Assembly: GCA_025965155.1 (NCBI GenBank)
Contig: JAOPXN010000026.1
Span: 19,718 to 83,717, forward strand
Origin: Propionibacteriaceae bacterium
GTDB taxonomy: Bacteria; Actinomycetota; Actinomycetes; Propionibacteriales; Propionibacteriaceae
Reading direction: 5' to 3'
DNA: 64,000 nt
Shown here: positions 16,950 through 25,004 of the stretch, in pieces
Layout: each line of letters starts with the position of its first letter
How positions within the stretch are numbered: position 1 is the first letter of the stretch
Notes under the pieces: model-generated
Database searches by the model: none
The model's input: the letters and a program-made list of their open reading frames with translations, nothing else
Told to the model about the DNA's origin: nothing
Made by a program: the position numbers and the translations under genes

Positions 16950-17802
16950 TCAGCGTCGAGCCGCTTGCCACGCGGCGGCGAACTCTCCAACCGTCGCGAA
17001 GCGTTCGCCCGGTTCAACCTGGAGGGCTTGCTCGAGCGCCGCTCGCACAGGGTCGGGCCCGCAGAACTGTTTGGCCTGTTCGGTGAGCCGGGTGCCGAAG
17101 TGCCACGCGAGTCTGGCCAGGGTGTAAACGGTCGTGCGCTGGTCGATGATCGCGCCGAGCTCGAACTCCTCGGGTGCCATGAAGCGGGTCGAGCCGAACA
17201 TGCGACCCATCGTGTTGATGATCGATCCGCGGTGGTAGCTGTCCAGGTCGATGACCGTCAACCGTCCTGCAGTGAAGTCGAGGATCAGGCAGCTGTCGTA
17301 GAGGTCGCCAGCGACCCACCCGGCACGAGCGAGGGCGCGGTGGAGATCGATCAGGTCGTCGAAGACGGCAAGTAGCTGATGTGCTGGGAGGTGTGCAAGG
17401 CGCTGATATCCACTGTGTGGGTCGGCGCGACCAGACCTGGTCGTTCCGACGACCTCACCGGGCGCGCGGTCGTAGACGAGCACGGGCCCTAGCGGCGACT
17501 CAATGACGTTGCGGAGCCGCGCCAGACGGGGATGCTCACAGGATCGGGCGAGGTCCACTGCATTGCGCAGCAGTCGGATTCGATCGCTGTGACTGAAGTA
17601 GGGCGCAGGCGCGCAGGCGGGGGGAGAATCTGGCGTGCCCGCGGTCTTGACGAAAGAGGTCGCCGTGATCGGTCCTGACGAGCCAAGACACATTCCCGGA
17701 GTCCTGTGAGTGGTGGTCGAAAACTGCCAGCACCGCCCCGCACCGGGAGACCAAATCTGCTGGATCGTCACCGGTTGCTCCCGGTCCCAGCAGATCGTTC
17801 AC
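16950..17802 (-). pseudogene. Protein-kinase-like / phosphotransferase-fold gene with a single-base frameshift
   Basis: Two overlapping frames join into one plausible protein of about 283 residues. The first (from GTG 17802) encodes NDLLGPGATGDDPADLV through WLVRTDHGDLF; the second continues VKTAGTPDSPPACAPAPYFS to the stop at 16950. Removing one T from the TTT near 17653-17655 restores the frame at exactly the position of the ATP-binding Lys (FVKTAG). Later motifs fit a kinase fold: AGWVAGDLYDSCLIL (catalytic-loop-like Asp), LTVIDLDSYHRG (DFG-equivalent Asp) and GSTRFMAPEEFELG (APE-like motif). The catalytic Asn is not obvious, so it may be atypical. It may be a true pseudogene, a sequencing error or a phase-variable site. 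It is alone and divergent from the ABC operon. Confidence 0.65.
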
Positions 17803-18100
17803 GTTTCGCAGGATACGGCCAGGAAAGCCGTCGACATTCGGCGTCCGGAGCGTGCCCCTCAGCCCTCATCACCGTCTCACCTTCACCACGAAGCCAACCC
17901 CGGTCAATCCAGTGTTGGCGGCAGGCATCGGGGCAGCGACGAACGTCGATGGGTGCCGAGACGAAAGGCGGTCCGCGCGGACTCTTCGACCCTCCTTTCG
18001 GCGCGTAGATCGTGGCCAGCCGGCCGATGTGCGGGCATCCCTCCCGCCGCCACTGTTGACCCATGTCCACATCAACCGCTCCTAACCAGAGGAGATTGCC
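17803..18100. other. Intergenic region with a two-stem structured element
   Basis: At 17962-18000 CGAAAGG pairs with CCTTTCG, and inside lies the self-complementary GTCCGCGCGGAC. The element stands 100 bases before the ABC operon and could be a terminator or leader structure. I see no gene in the rest of the 300 bases; the tracked ORFs here lack domains. Confidence 0.4.
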
Positions 18101-18583
18101 ATGAGCTCAACCACCAGCGCCGTCACGCGCCCCCAGTCAGACACCACGCCAACACCGAACGACTCCAGGCGCACCTCGACTGCGGCCGAGGTGTCGCTAC
18201 CGCGGCTGTACATGCTCAGGCTCGGTTATCTCGTGATCGCTGTCGGCCTCGCTTTGGTGAAGTGGCCGTTGGTGATCAACCACGACGGGCCCTGGCCGCT
18301 GTATGAGGGGGTTGAGACCTGCATGCTGGTGGCGTTGTCGCTGCTGTGGTTTCTCGGCGTTCGCTACCCGTTGCAACTGTTGCCCGCATTGCTGTTCGAA
18401 TTGGCCTGGAAATTCATCTGGATGATCGTCGTCGTTCTCCCGCTGTGGAGGAGTGATCAGCTGGATCCGGACACTCTGTACGTGTTCTACACCTGCCTGG
18501 TGGTCGTGATCCCGCTCGCCGTCATCCCGTGGCGCTATGTGTTCTCGCACTATGTGACCAAGCCGGGGGACCGGTGGCGCTGA
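18101..18583 (+). CDS. Uncharacterised four-helix membrane protein, first gene of an ABC operon
   Basis: A 160-residue protein. A polar N-terminus of about 35 residues precedes four membrane segments (about 41-59, 72-89, 95-117, 127-145) and a conserved-looking end, VIPWRYVFSHYVTKPGDRWR. RYPLQLLPALLFELAWKFIWM is the most distinctive stretch. The family is seen as a hypothetical in several actinobacteria; no function is known to me. GGAGATTGCC before the ATG is a good ribosome site. Its stop overlaps the start of the ABC ATPase gene by one base, so it probably works with that transporter. Confidence 0.7.
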   Translation: MSSTTSAVTRPQSDTTPTPNDSRRTSTAAEVSLPRLYMLRLGYLVIAVGLALVKWPLVINHDGPWPLYEGVETCMLVALSLLWFLGVRYPLQLLPALLFELAWKFIWMIVVVLPLWRSDQLDPDTLYVFYTCLVVVIPLAVIPWRYVFSHYVTKPGDRWR

Positions 18584-19506
18584 TGATCACCATCGAGTCA
18601 GTCACCAGAACTTTCGCTGGGTTCACCGCGGTGGACGACGTCAGCTTCACCGCCCAGCCGGGTCGCGTGACTGGTTTCCTCGGCCCCAACGGGGCCGGAA
18701 AGTCGACCACCATGCGGATCCTTGTCGGCTTGACCAGAGCTACCTCGGGGACCGCGTCCATCTCCGGTCGCAGGTACGTGGACCTGCCGAACCCGGGCTT
18801 GGAGGTCGGGGTCCTTCTTGATGCGTCCGCGCAGCATGCGGGCCGCACCGGGCGCGAGATCCTGTCCATCGCCCAGCGGTTCATGGGCCTGCCCCGCGGG
18901 CGGGTCGAGGAGATGCTGGACCTGGTCAGCCTGACGGCGGAGGAGGCGTCCCGGCGGGTGCGCGACTACTCACTCGGCATGCGCCAGCGGCTCGGCATCG
19001 CGACCGCGCTGCTCGGGGAGCCCGAGGTGCTGATCCTTGACGAGCCGGCCAACGGTCTCGACCCGGCCGGCATCCGCTGGATGCGGGGCCTGCTGCTCGA
19101 CTACGCCGACCGCGGTGGCACCGTCCTGCTGTCGTCCCACCTGCTGCACGAGATCGAGGTGATCGCCGACGACCTGGTGGTGATCGGCAACGGCCGCATC
19201 GTTGCGCAAGGGGCCAAGAGCCAGCTGCTTCGGTCCGCTGGGTCTCTCCTGCGGACGACCCAGCGGGAGGTCCTCGCCCGGGCGCTCATCGACGCCGGCG
19301 TCAGCTCGTCACCGGTCGGCGAAGACGGACTGCTCGCCCAAGCCGACACCGCGGAGGTCGGAAATATCGCCTTCACCACCGGGGTACCCGTCATCGAGCT
19401 CCGACCGGCCGACGGCGCCGGCCTGGAGGACATGTTCCTCCAGCTCACCGCCGAGTCTCGACGCGACACGATCAGAGACAATCAACGAGAAGGAGCAGTG
19501 GCATGA
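18583..19506 (+). CDS. ABC transporter ATP-binding protein (export type)
   Basis: A 307-residue ATPase in the CcmA/DrrA-like group. It has Walker A (GFLGPNGAGKST, about residues 33-44), a Q-loop-region LDASAQHAGRTG, signature YSLGMRQRLGIATALLG (LSGGQ equivalent SLGMRQ), Walker B EVLILDEPANGLDP and the switch His in VLLSSHLLHEIE. The C-terminal about 90 residues form the variable tail usual for DrrA-type exporters. The track starts at 18529; the ATG at 18583 (MITIESVTRTFAGF) overlaps the upstream stop and begins conserved sequence. It would energise the permease encoded next; substrate unknown. Confidence 0.88.
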   Translation: MITIESVTRTFAGFTAVDDVSFTAQPGRVTGFLGPNGAGKSTTMRILVGLTRATSGTASISGRRYVDLPNPGLEVGVLLDASAQHAGRTGREILSIAQRFMGLPRGRVEEMLDLVSLTAEEASRRVRDYSLGMRQRLGIATALLGEPEVLILDEPANGLDPAGIRWMRGLLLDYADRGGTVLLSSHLLHEIEVIADDLVVIGNGRIVAQGAKSQLLRSAGSLLRTTQREVLARALIDAGVSSSPVGEDGLLAQADTAEVGNIAFTTGVPVIELRPADGAGLEDMFLQLTAESRRDTIRDNQREGAVA

Positions 19507-20306
19507 CCACCCTCGACACCCGGTCCGCCACCCTGGCGAGCACCAGAGGCAGACACCGCGGAATACCGCTGAGCCGAATCACCACCACCGAGCTACGCAA
19601 GATGTTCGACACCCGATCGGGGTTCTGGCTGATGGCCAGCATCGGCATCCTGGCGCTCCTTGCCACGACCGCGGTCATCCTGTTCGCGTCGAGCCACCAA
19701 ATGACCTACAAGACGTTCACGTCCGCCATCAACATCCCCATGACGGTCGTCCTGCCCGTCATCGCGATCTTGTCGGTGACCGGCGAGTGGAGCCAACGCA
19801 GCGGACTCAGCACCTTCACACTCGTCCCGCACCGAGGCCGGGTCATCGCGGCCAAGGCGGTGGCGTGCGTCAGCGTCGCCATCGTCACCATTCCCCTCGC
19901 CTTCGCGATCGGCGCCCTCGGCAACCTGGTCGGGACGGCCATCGCCCGGGTCGACCCCGTCTGGGACCTCACCGTCGTCAACCTGCTCGCGAACGTCCTC
20001 GCCAACGTCCTCAGTCTGCTGTTCGGCTTCATGCTCGGCGTGCTGATCCGTAACTCCGTGGGAGCGCTCGTGGCCTACTTCGTCTACCAGTTTCTACTGC
20101 CGACGCTGTCCCTAATCCTCGCTGCCTCCCAAGACTGGTTCCGCGAGCTTCAGCCCTGGATCGACTTCGACTACGCCCAAAGCGCCCTGTTCGACGGAGC
20201 GCTCAACACCCAGCAGTGGACCCAGCTAGCCATCACCGGAACGGTCTGGCTGATCATCCCCATGATCATCGGGCTCAGGCTTGTGACGAGGGCCGAAGTC
20301 AAGTAG
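19503..20306 (+). CDS. ABC-2 type transporter permease
   Basis: A 267-residue membrane protein with six hydrophobic segments (about 38-59, 71-92, 120-142, 155-178, 185-205, 240-260). The layout, with TTELRKMFDTRSGFWLM just before the first helix, is typical of ABC-2 permeases such as those for antibiotics, lantibiotics or lipids. The ATG overlaps the ATPase stop by four bases (ATGA), so the pair is translationally coupled. With the 160-residue membrane protein it forms a three-gene exporter operon without an adjacent regulator. Confidence 0.85.
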   Translation: MTTLDTRSATLASTRGRHRGIPLSRITTTELRKMFDTRSGFWLMASIGILALLATTAVILFASSHQMTYKTFTSAINIPMTVVLPVIAILSVTGEWSQRSGLSTFTLVPHRGRVIAAKAVACVSVAIVTIPLAFAIGALGNLVGTAIARVDPVWDLTVVNLLANVLANVLSLLFGFMLGVLIRNSVGALVAYFVYQFLLPTLSLILAASQDWFRELQPWIDFDYAQSALFDGALNTQQWTQLAITGTVWLIIPMIIGLRLVTRAEVK

Positions 20307-20342
20307 CCGGCCTTTCTATCGGCGCTGGGCAGCAACTGGGGG

Positions 20343-21200
20343 CTATAGCAGCGAGCTGATGTAGCGACCTGCCTTGAGTGCGGCTTGCGGCCGGTCGCCG
20401 TTGCTGACGTCGCGCGTCTCGAGCTCGAGGGAGAGTTTGCCGGTGTAGTTGATCTCGGCGAGTGCTGTGGCGGTGTCGGCGAAGTCGACCTGCCCGTTTC
20501 CGATGCTGTGGTGGATGTAGCCGGGTTCGGCGTCGCGGAGGTGAACGTGGCGGATCCGGCTCCCGAAGTCCTGAACGAACTCGCGCGGGGTGGAACCGGA
20601 GGCGACGATGTGGCTGACGTCGCAGATCAGCCCGATGTCGTCGGGCAGGATGCGCGTCAGGGCGTGAGCACGCTTGAGGTCGTAGCAGAGCCGGAAGAAG
20701 TGTGGTGCCTCAACCCAAAGCTCCAAGCCAGCGGCAGCGCATTCCTGCTGGATGCTGGTGAGTTGTTCAGCGACTAGGGCCAGGTCGTCCTCGAGGGTCG
20801 TGATCGGGTCGTGTTGCTGGGCGCCGTTCGGCAGCACCAGGCCGGTGCTTCCCACGGCTCGACACAACTCGATAAGCCGTTGGGTGTGGTTGTGGCGGCT
20901 CTCGGCCTGGGTGAGGTCAAGGGGCCGGTTCAGATCCCCGACATCGGCATTGACGGAGCGAACGGTGAGACCCGAGGCTCGAACGATCCCAGCGACCTGG
21001 CGGACAGCGTCGGAGGTCAGATCGTAGGGGACGTGGTCGCAGACCCCCGGCAGGGCGCCGAGGTCAATTTCGGTGAATCCCAGCCCGGTGATGACGTCGA
21101 GTGCTTCGTCGAGGGGGAGGTGGCGCAGGGTGATCGAGGAGCAGATGACGCGGTCGGGGTTGAGTGTGTCTCCGGCGCTCGTTGCCGTGGCTGCGGTCAT
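20343..21200 (-). CDS. Sugar phosphate isomerase/epimerase-type TIM-barrel protein (AP endonuclease 2 family)
   Basis: A 285-residue xylose-isomerase-like TIM barrel. Strand-like repeats are visible: VICSSITLRHLPLDEAL, GFTEIDLGALPG, VRSVNADVGDLN, GLELWVEAPHFFRLC (Glu probably metal-binding), IGLICDVSHIVASG (Asp/His), IRHVHLRDAEPG (His) and KLSLELETRD (closing Glu). These positions match the divalent-metal ligands of the fold. Members isomerise or epimerise sugars, inosose or hydroxypyruvate. It is divergent from gntR; the palindrome at 21221 lies between them, which suggests shared control and a role in the same catabolic pathway. Confidence 0.8.
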   Translation of the reverse strand: MTAATATSAGDTLNPDRVICSSITLRHLPLDEALDVITGLGFTEIDLGALPGVCDHVPYDLTSDAVRQVAGIVRASGLTVRSVNADVGDLNRPLDLTQAESRHNHTQRLIELCRAVGSTGLVLPNGAQQHDPITTLEDDLALVAEQLTSIQQECAAAGLELWVEAPHFFRLCYDLKRAHALTRILPDDIGLICDVSHIVASGSTPREFVQDFGSRIRHVHLRDAEPGYIHHSIGNGQVDFADTATALAEINYTGKLSLELETRDVSNGDRPQAALKAGRYISSLL

Positions 21201-21220
21201 GGCAGAACGGTAGGGTGTCA

Positions 21221-21232
21221 GATGTTAACAGT
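21221..21232. promoter_or_regulatory. Candidate GntR operator 1 (GATGTTAACAGT)
   Basis: Shares TGTTAACAGT with the perfect palindrome at 22022-22033 and lies between the divergent isomerase and gntR genes. FadR/FCD-type GntR proteins typically recognise short palindromes of this kind. Confidence 0.6.
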
Positions 21233-21263
21233 CAAGCAGAACAACATTTGCTACCATGACGAT

Positions 21264-21953
21264 GTGGCGGCCTCGCAGATCAAGTCCATCGAAGCCATCG
21301 GGCTTCACACCCGGCGAGAGCTGATCTTGGACCGGTTGCGTGAGGCGATCAGCTCGGGCCAGCTTTCGGCCGGAACGCACCTGGCCGAGGTGGAGCTCAG
21401 CGCGGCGCTTGGGGTGAGCCGCGGCACCCTCCGCGAAGCTCTGCGTCATCTTCAGCAGGAGGGTCTGCTCACGGCGGACTCGCGCGGCCGGCTTTCAGTC
21501 CGGGTCGTCAACACGCGGGAGGTCGAGGAGATCTTCTCCGTTCGCGAAGCGCTGGAGGGTCTTGCCATGCAGATCCTCTGCCAGCGCGAGGACCGTTCGA
21601 CCGTGGTGGCCGATCTCCGCGATCAGCTGGACGGGCTTCGCGCCGCCGAGGGGGAGTTCACCGCTCAGCTCGATGCTGACCTTGCCTTTCACGCTCGCAT
21701 GTGCGAGCTCAGCGGAAACGCCACGCTGCTCAGCACCTGGCGTGGCGTCAGCGGGCTGGCGCGCGCGGCGATCACCGCGGCGGGGCCGGAGACCGCGCTG
21801 CACAACATGGCCTATGAGCGACACCTCCCCATTGTTGAGCTGATTCAGACCGGCGACCTGGCCGGCGGGCAGGCGTTCCTGGCTCGGCACATGGACGAGG
21901 CTGCGCAACGCATCATCGATCAGATGACCCTCGCCGCTGCGGCCGCCGGCTAA
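21264..21953 (+). CDS. GntR-family transcriptional regulator, FadR/FCD subfamily
   Basis: A 229-residue regulator. The winged HTH occupies about residues 12-78 (TRRELILDRLREAISSGQL then ELSAALGVSRGTLREALRHL and LLTADSRGRLSV). The all-helical FCD ligand-binding domain follows (EIFSVREALEGLAMQ, DADLAFHARMCELSGN, HLPIVELIQTGDLAGGQAF, LARHMDEAAQRI), whose Asp/His residues usually bind a metal and an organic acid or sugar acid. The tracked starts at 20811 or 21222 would place coding sequence over the putative operator; the GTG at 21264 (VAASQIKSIEAIG) avoids this and is preferred. It is expected to repress the locus until its ligand appears. Confidence 0.85.
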   Translation: MAASQIKSIEAIGLHTRRELILDRLREAISSGQLSAGTHLAEVELSAALGVSRGTLREALRHLQQEGLLTADSRGRLSVRVVNTREVEEIFSVREALEGLAMQILCQREDRSTVVADLRDQLDGLRAAEGEFTAQLDADLAFHARMCELSGNATLLSTWRGVSGLARAAITAAGPETALHNMAYERHLPIVELIQTGDLAGGQAFLARHMDEAAQRIIDQMTLAAAAAG

Positions 21954-22021
21954 ACCCTCCACTCCACGGCACGGCGCCCGGCACGGGTACGGCCACCCTC
22001 ATTGGTAGGTTGCGCAGTTGC

Positions 22022-22033
22022 ACTGTTAACAGT
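22022..22033. promoter_or_regulatory. Candidate GntR operator 2 (perfect palindrome ACTGTTAACAGT)
   Basis: A fully self-complementary 12-mer lies 70 bases after gntR and upstream of the SDR/ABC genes. It shares ten consecutive bases with the site in front of gntR, so the regulator probably controls both its own promoter and the catabolic operon. Confidence 0.62.
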
Positions 22034-22187
22034 ACGATCGTCGACCAGAGGCTCCCGCTGATCGGTGGCACTATCGAAGGAGATAGATATGGCCGACATT
22101 CCTGTCAGGGATGTGAACGCCGCAGACCCGGTTCTCGGGACCCGGCACGAACTCCGTGTAGCGGTTGGCCTCTATCCGCGCTTCAAC

Positions 22188-22420
22188 GACCTGGCCCACC
22201 GGTCCGATATCATCCGGGCCGTCGTGCTCGCCGCCTCGTGCGGTTTCTCAGCCACCCCGCGGTGCCGGCGTCCAACCGACCGCGTCGAACGCAAGCCGTC
22301 TACGTCTTCGGTACGGCCTCGATCGTCCTGTTCGGCATCCCGATGTTCCTGCTGCTCAGTACCGGAAACCTCCGCCTCATCATCGTCCTGCTCAGCGACG
22401 TCAGCGGCTGGCCACCTTAA
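22188..22420 (+). pseudogene. Remnant of an MHS-type MFS metabolite transporter
   Basis: Pieces of one MFS region are scattered over frames: HRSDIIRAVVLAASCGF, then LSHPAVPAS, then TDRVERKP, then VYVFGTASIVLFGIPMFLLL. Joined they resemble the MHS (metabolite:H+ symporter) segment G-F-L-x2-P-L-F-G-x-L-S-D-R-[VI]-G-R-K-P-V-Y-x-F-G-A, the cytosolic loop plus next helix. At least two indels are needed and the remaining 350 or so residues of the transporter are gone. An upstream ATG (about 22089, MADIPVRDVNAADPV) opens a frame entering this remnant but shows no domain itself. The position between gntR and the SDR suggests an earlier importer of this locus, now replaced by the ABC system. Confidence 0.6.
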
Positions 22421-22551
22421 GCAGCCACCGTGCAGGACTGCGCAGCACCCCCAATTCCGGGCACTAGGCCGGACCGTGCGAGGTCAGCGGCTAGTCCGAG
22501 GGGCCAACGACGAGTCGACCACCCAAGCAGCAACCGAAGGAAGGCACTGAG

Positions 22552-23328
22552 ATGAGTTACCAGACCGGAGTAGGGCAGCGGACCGCCGTTGTGACGGGGG
22601 CGGCCGCCCCGCGCGGCATCGGCTACGCGACCGCCAGACGCTACGCCCGGGAGGGCTGGGCTGTCGCGCTCCTCGACATCGACCAGAACGGCATCGCGGC
22701 CTCGAACCAGCGCCTGCGCGACGAGTCTGACGTGCCCAGCATCGGTCTCGCCGTGGACGTCACCGACCCCGACAGCATCAAGCGCGCGGTGGCTGAGATT
22801 GCAGAGGCGGGCTTGCCTCCGGTCGGTGCGGTTGCCAACATCGCCGGACTCGCGTCGCCGGTGCCGTTCCTCGACGTCGACCTGGCCCTGTGGCAGAAGG
22901 TCCTCGACGTCAACCTCACCGGGACGTTCCTGATGTGCCAGGCATTCCTTCCGCAGATGATCGACAACCGGTACGGGCGCATCGTCAACATGTCGTCAGT
23001 TTCGGCCCAACAAGGCGGCGGCGTCTTCTCCAAGACCCCGTACTCGGCGGCGAAGGCCGGCATCCTGGGCCTGACCAGGTCCCTGGCACGGGAGATGGCC
23101 GAGCACGGCATCACCGTGAACGCCGTCAGTCCCGGGGTGGTCGCCACCGACATCCGCGCGGGCGCCACCGACGAGGAGAACGAAGCCCGACTGGCAGCCG
23201 CGGTCCCGTTGAAGCGCCAGGCGACCGTGGACGACATTGCGGCTTTGTTCGTCTGGCTCTCCAGCGAAGACAGCTCCTACATCACCGGCGGCACCCACAA
23301 CATCAACGGTGGCTCCTACATCGCCTGA
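22552..23328 (+). CDS. Short-chain dehydrogenase/reductase (SDR)
   Basis: A 258-residue classical SDR. The NAD(P) turn is VVTGAAAPRGIGYATA (T-G-x3-G-x-G-like with an inserted residue), with ALLDID at the end of the second strand, where the Asp favours NAD. N-I-A-G follows, then IVNMSSVSAQQ (catalytic Ser), YSAAKAGILGL (catalytic Tyr and Lys) and NAVSPGVVATD. It would oxidise a hydroxyl of the sugar-like or cyclic substrate brought in by the ABC transporter. The ribosome site is GGAAGG before the ATG at 22552. It is the first intact gene after operator 2 and lies 170 bases before the ABC ATPase. Confidence 0.85.
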   Translation: MSYQTGVGQRTAVVTGAAAPRGIGYATARRYAREGWAVALLDIDQNGIAASNQRLRDESDVPSIGLAVDVTDPDSIKRAVAEIAEAGLPPVGAVANIAGLASPVPFLDVDLALWQKVLDVNLTGTFLMCQAFLPQMIDNRYGRIVNMSSVSAQQGGGVFSKTPYSAAKAGILGLTRSLAREMAEHGITVNAVSPGVVATDIRAGATDEENEARLAAAVPLKRQATVDDIAALFVWLSSEDSSYITGGTHNINGGSYIA

Positions 23329-23498
23329 CACAGACCGACGCTCCCGGCGTCCAGCCGACGCGCCTTAAGCACTAGCCAGGTACCGCCAACGCCCTGCCCT
23401 GCTGGACGCAGGCAGACGCCGAGCACCACGCCAACTCCTGTTGTTGATCTTCGACACCCGCAGCAGGCACACGACAAGCACAAGGAGGTGCGTTTCTG

Positions 23499-25001
23499 AT
23501 GGCCGACCGACCAGACCCTGTCTTGACCATGACCGGAATCGCCAAGAACTTCGCCGGGGTGCAAGCCCTGCGATCGGTCGACTTCGCCCTGTACGCAGGG
23601 GAGATCAACGCGCTGCTCGGCGAGAACGGCGCAGGCAAGTCGACCCTGATCAAGATCATCGCCGGCGCCCATCAGCCTACCGCAGGGGCCATCACCCTCG
23701 ACGGTGTCGAGACCCGGTTCCGCAACCCCCATGCGGCTACCAGCGCTGGCGTCGCCGTCGTCTATCAGGAGACCAGCCTGGCTCCGGACCTGTCGGTGCT
23801 GGAAAATCTGTATCTCGGCTCCTGGGAGCACAAGGGGGGTCGGGTCAGCTGGCACACGATGCGCGTGCAGGCCGCCGAGCTGTTCGAGCGACTGCAGATG
23901 TCCATCCCGCTCTCGGCCCGGCTCGGGTCACTGAGCAAGGCCACCGCGCAGCAGGTCGAGATTGCGCGCGCGCTGTTGCGAGGCGCCCGGATCCTCATCC
24001 TCGACGAGCCAGGGTCGGTGCTGAACGATCAGGAGCTGCGGAGCCTGCACGAGCTGCTGATCGAGTCCAAGCAGAAGGGCGTCGCCGTCGTCTACATCAC
24101 CCACCGGCTGGAGGAGGTCTTCCGACTCGCCGACGAGATCACCGTGCTGCGTGACGGTGTGACCGCCGCCGTCGCCCGCGCCGACGAGGTCGACGAAGCG
24201 TGGGTGATCCGGCAGATGGTCGGCCGTAGCGTGGAGAGTCTCTACGCCCGTCAGGAGACGGCCATCGGGTCCCCGGTGCTCCAGCTGCGGGGACTCTGTG
24301 GCGGCGAGGCATTCGAAGACGTCGACCTGACGGTCCACGCCGGGGAGATTGTCGGTCTGGCCGGCCTGGTCGGCGCCGGTCGCTCCGAGCTGGCCCAGTG
24401 CATCGCCGGACTGCACCCACAGACCGGCGGCTCCTTGTCCATCCTGGGGGCCGAGGTTCCGGCCACACCGTGGGCTCGGCAGGAGGCCGGGGTCGGCTAC
24501 CTCCCCGGTGACCGTGGCGGGCAGGGCATCTTCTCCTTCCGCACGCTCATCTCCAACATCACCTTGACCACGGCCCGCCGCTACGCATCCCTCGGCTTCG
24601 TCCGGCGCGCCGCTCAACGTCAGGCGGCCGCTCAGGCGATGACCCAGCTCAACGTCAAGCCGCTACTGCCCGACCTCGCCATCGGAAATCTGTCCGGCGG
24701 CAACCAGCAGAAGGCGCTCATCGCCCGCGTGTTGGCCACCGAACCCAAGGTATTGATCCTGGAGGAGCCAACCAGCGGCGTGGACATCGGCGCCAAAGAG
24801 GAGATCCACCACCTGATCGACAACCTGGTCGCCCACGGCCTCGGCGTGCTGCTGATCTCCTCCGATCTCCCCGAGCTGGTCGGCATGTCGGACCGGACCC
24901 TGGTCATGCGCGAGGGCCGGATCGCCGGGGAGATCGGCAAGGGCGCCGAGCCTGAGGACGTCATGGCCATCGCCTTCAGCTCTACCTCGGTGAAAGGCTG
25001 A
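23499..25001 (+). CDS. Sugar ABC transporter ATP-binding protein (RbsA/MglA-like, two ATPase domains)
   Basis: A 500-residue tandem ATPase. The first half has Walker A GENGAGKSTLIKIIAG, a degenerate signature LSKATAQQVEIARALL and Walker B ILILDEPGSVLND, where family members usually read DEPTSALT. The second half has the typically altered Walker A GLVGAGRSELAQ, a good signature LSGGNQQKALIARVLA, Walker B ILEEPTSGVDIGAK and switch-region LLISSDLPE. This layout is typical of ribose/galactose/AI-2-type importers. AAGGAGGTG before the ATG is a near-consensus ribosome site, the strongest in the locus. The permeases follow after three bases. Confidence 0.9.
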   Translation: MADRPDPVLTMTGIAKNFAGVQALRSVDFALYAGEINALLGENGAGKSTLIKIIAGAHQPTAGAITLDGVETRFRNPHAATSAGVAVVYQETSLAPDLSVLENLYLGSWEHKGGRVSWHTMRVQAAELFERLQMSIPLSARLGSLSKATAQQVEIARALLRGARILILDEPGSVLNDQELRSLHELLIESKQKGVAVVYITHRLEEVFRLADEITVLRDGVTAAVARADEVDEAWVIRQMVGRSVESLYARQETAIGSPVLQLRGLCGGEAFEDVDLTVHAGEIVGLAGLVGAGRSELAQCIAGLHPQTGGSLSILGAEVPATPWARQEAGVGYLPGDRGGQGIFSFRTLISNITLTTARRYASLGFVRRAAQRQAAAQAMTQLNVKPLLPDLAIGNLSGGNQQKALIARVLATEPKVLILEEPTSGVDIGAKEEIHHLIDNLVAHGLGVLLISSDLPELVGMSDRTLVMREGRIAGEIGKGAEPEDVMAIAFSSTSVKG

Positions 25002-25004
25002 TTC

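Noticed and set aside
22065-22550. 161-aa ORF between gntR and the SDR gene
   Set aside because: Only a short part makes sense as protein, and that part is one frame of the broken MFS remnant; the Ser/Cys-rich rest is out of frame.
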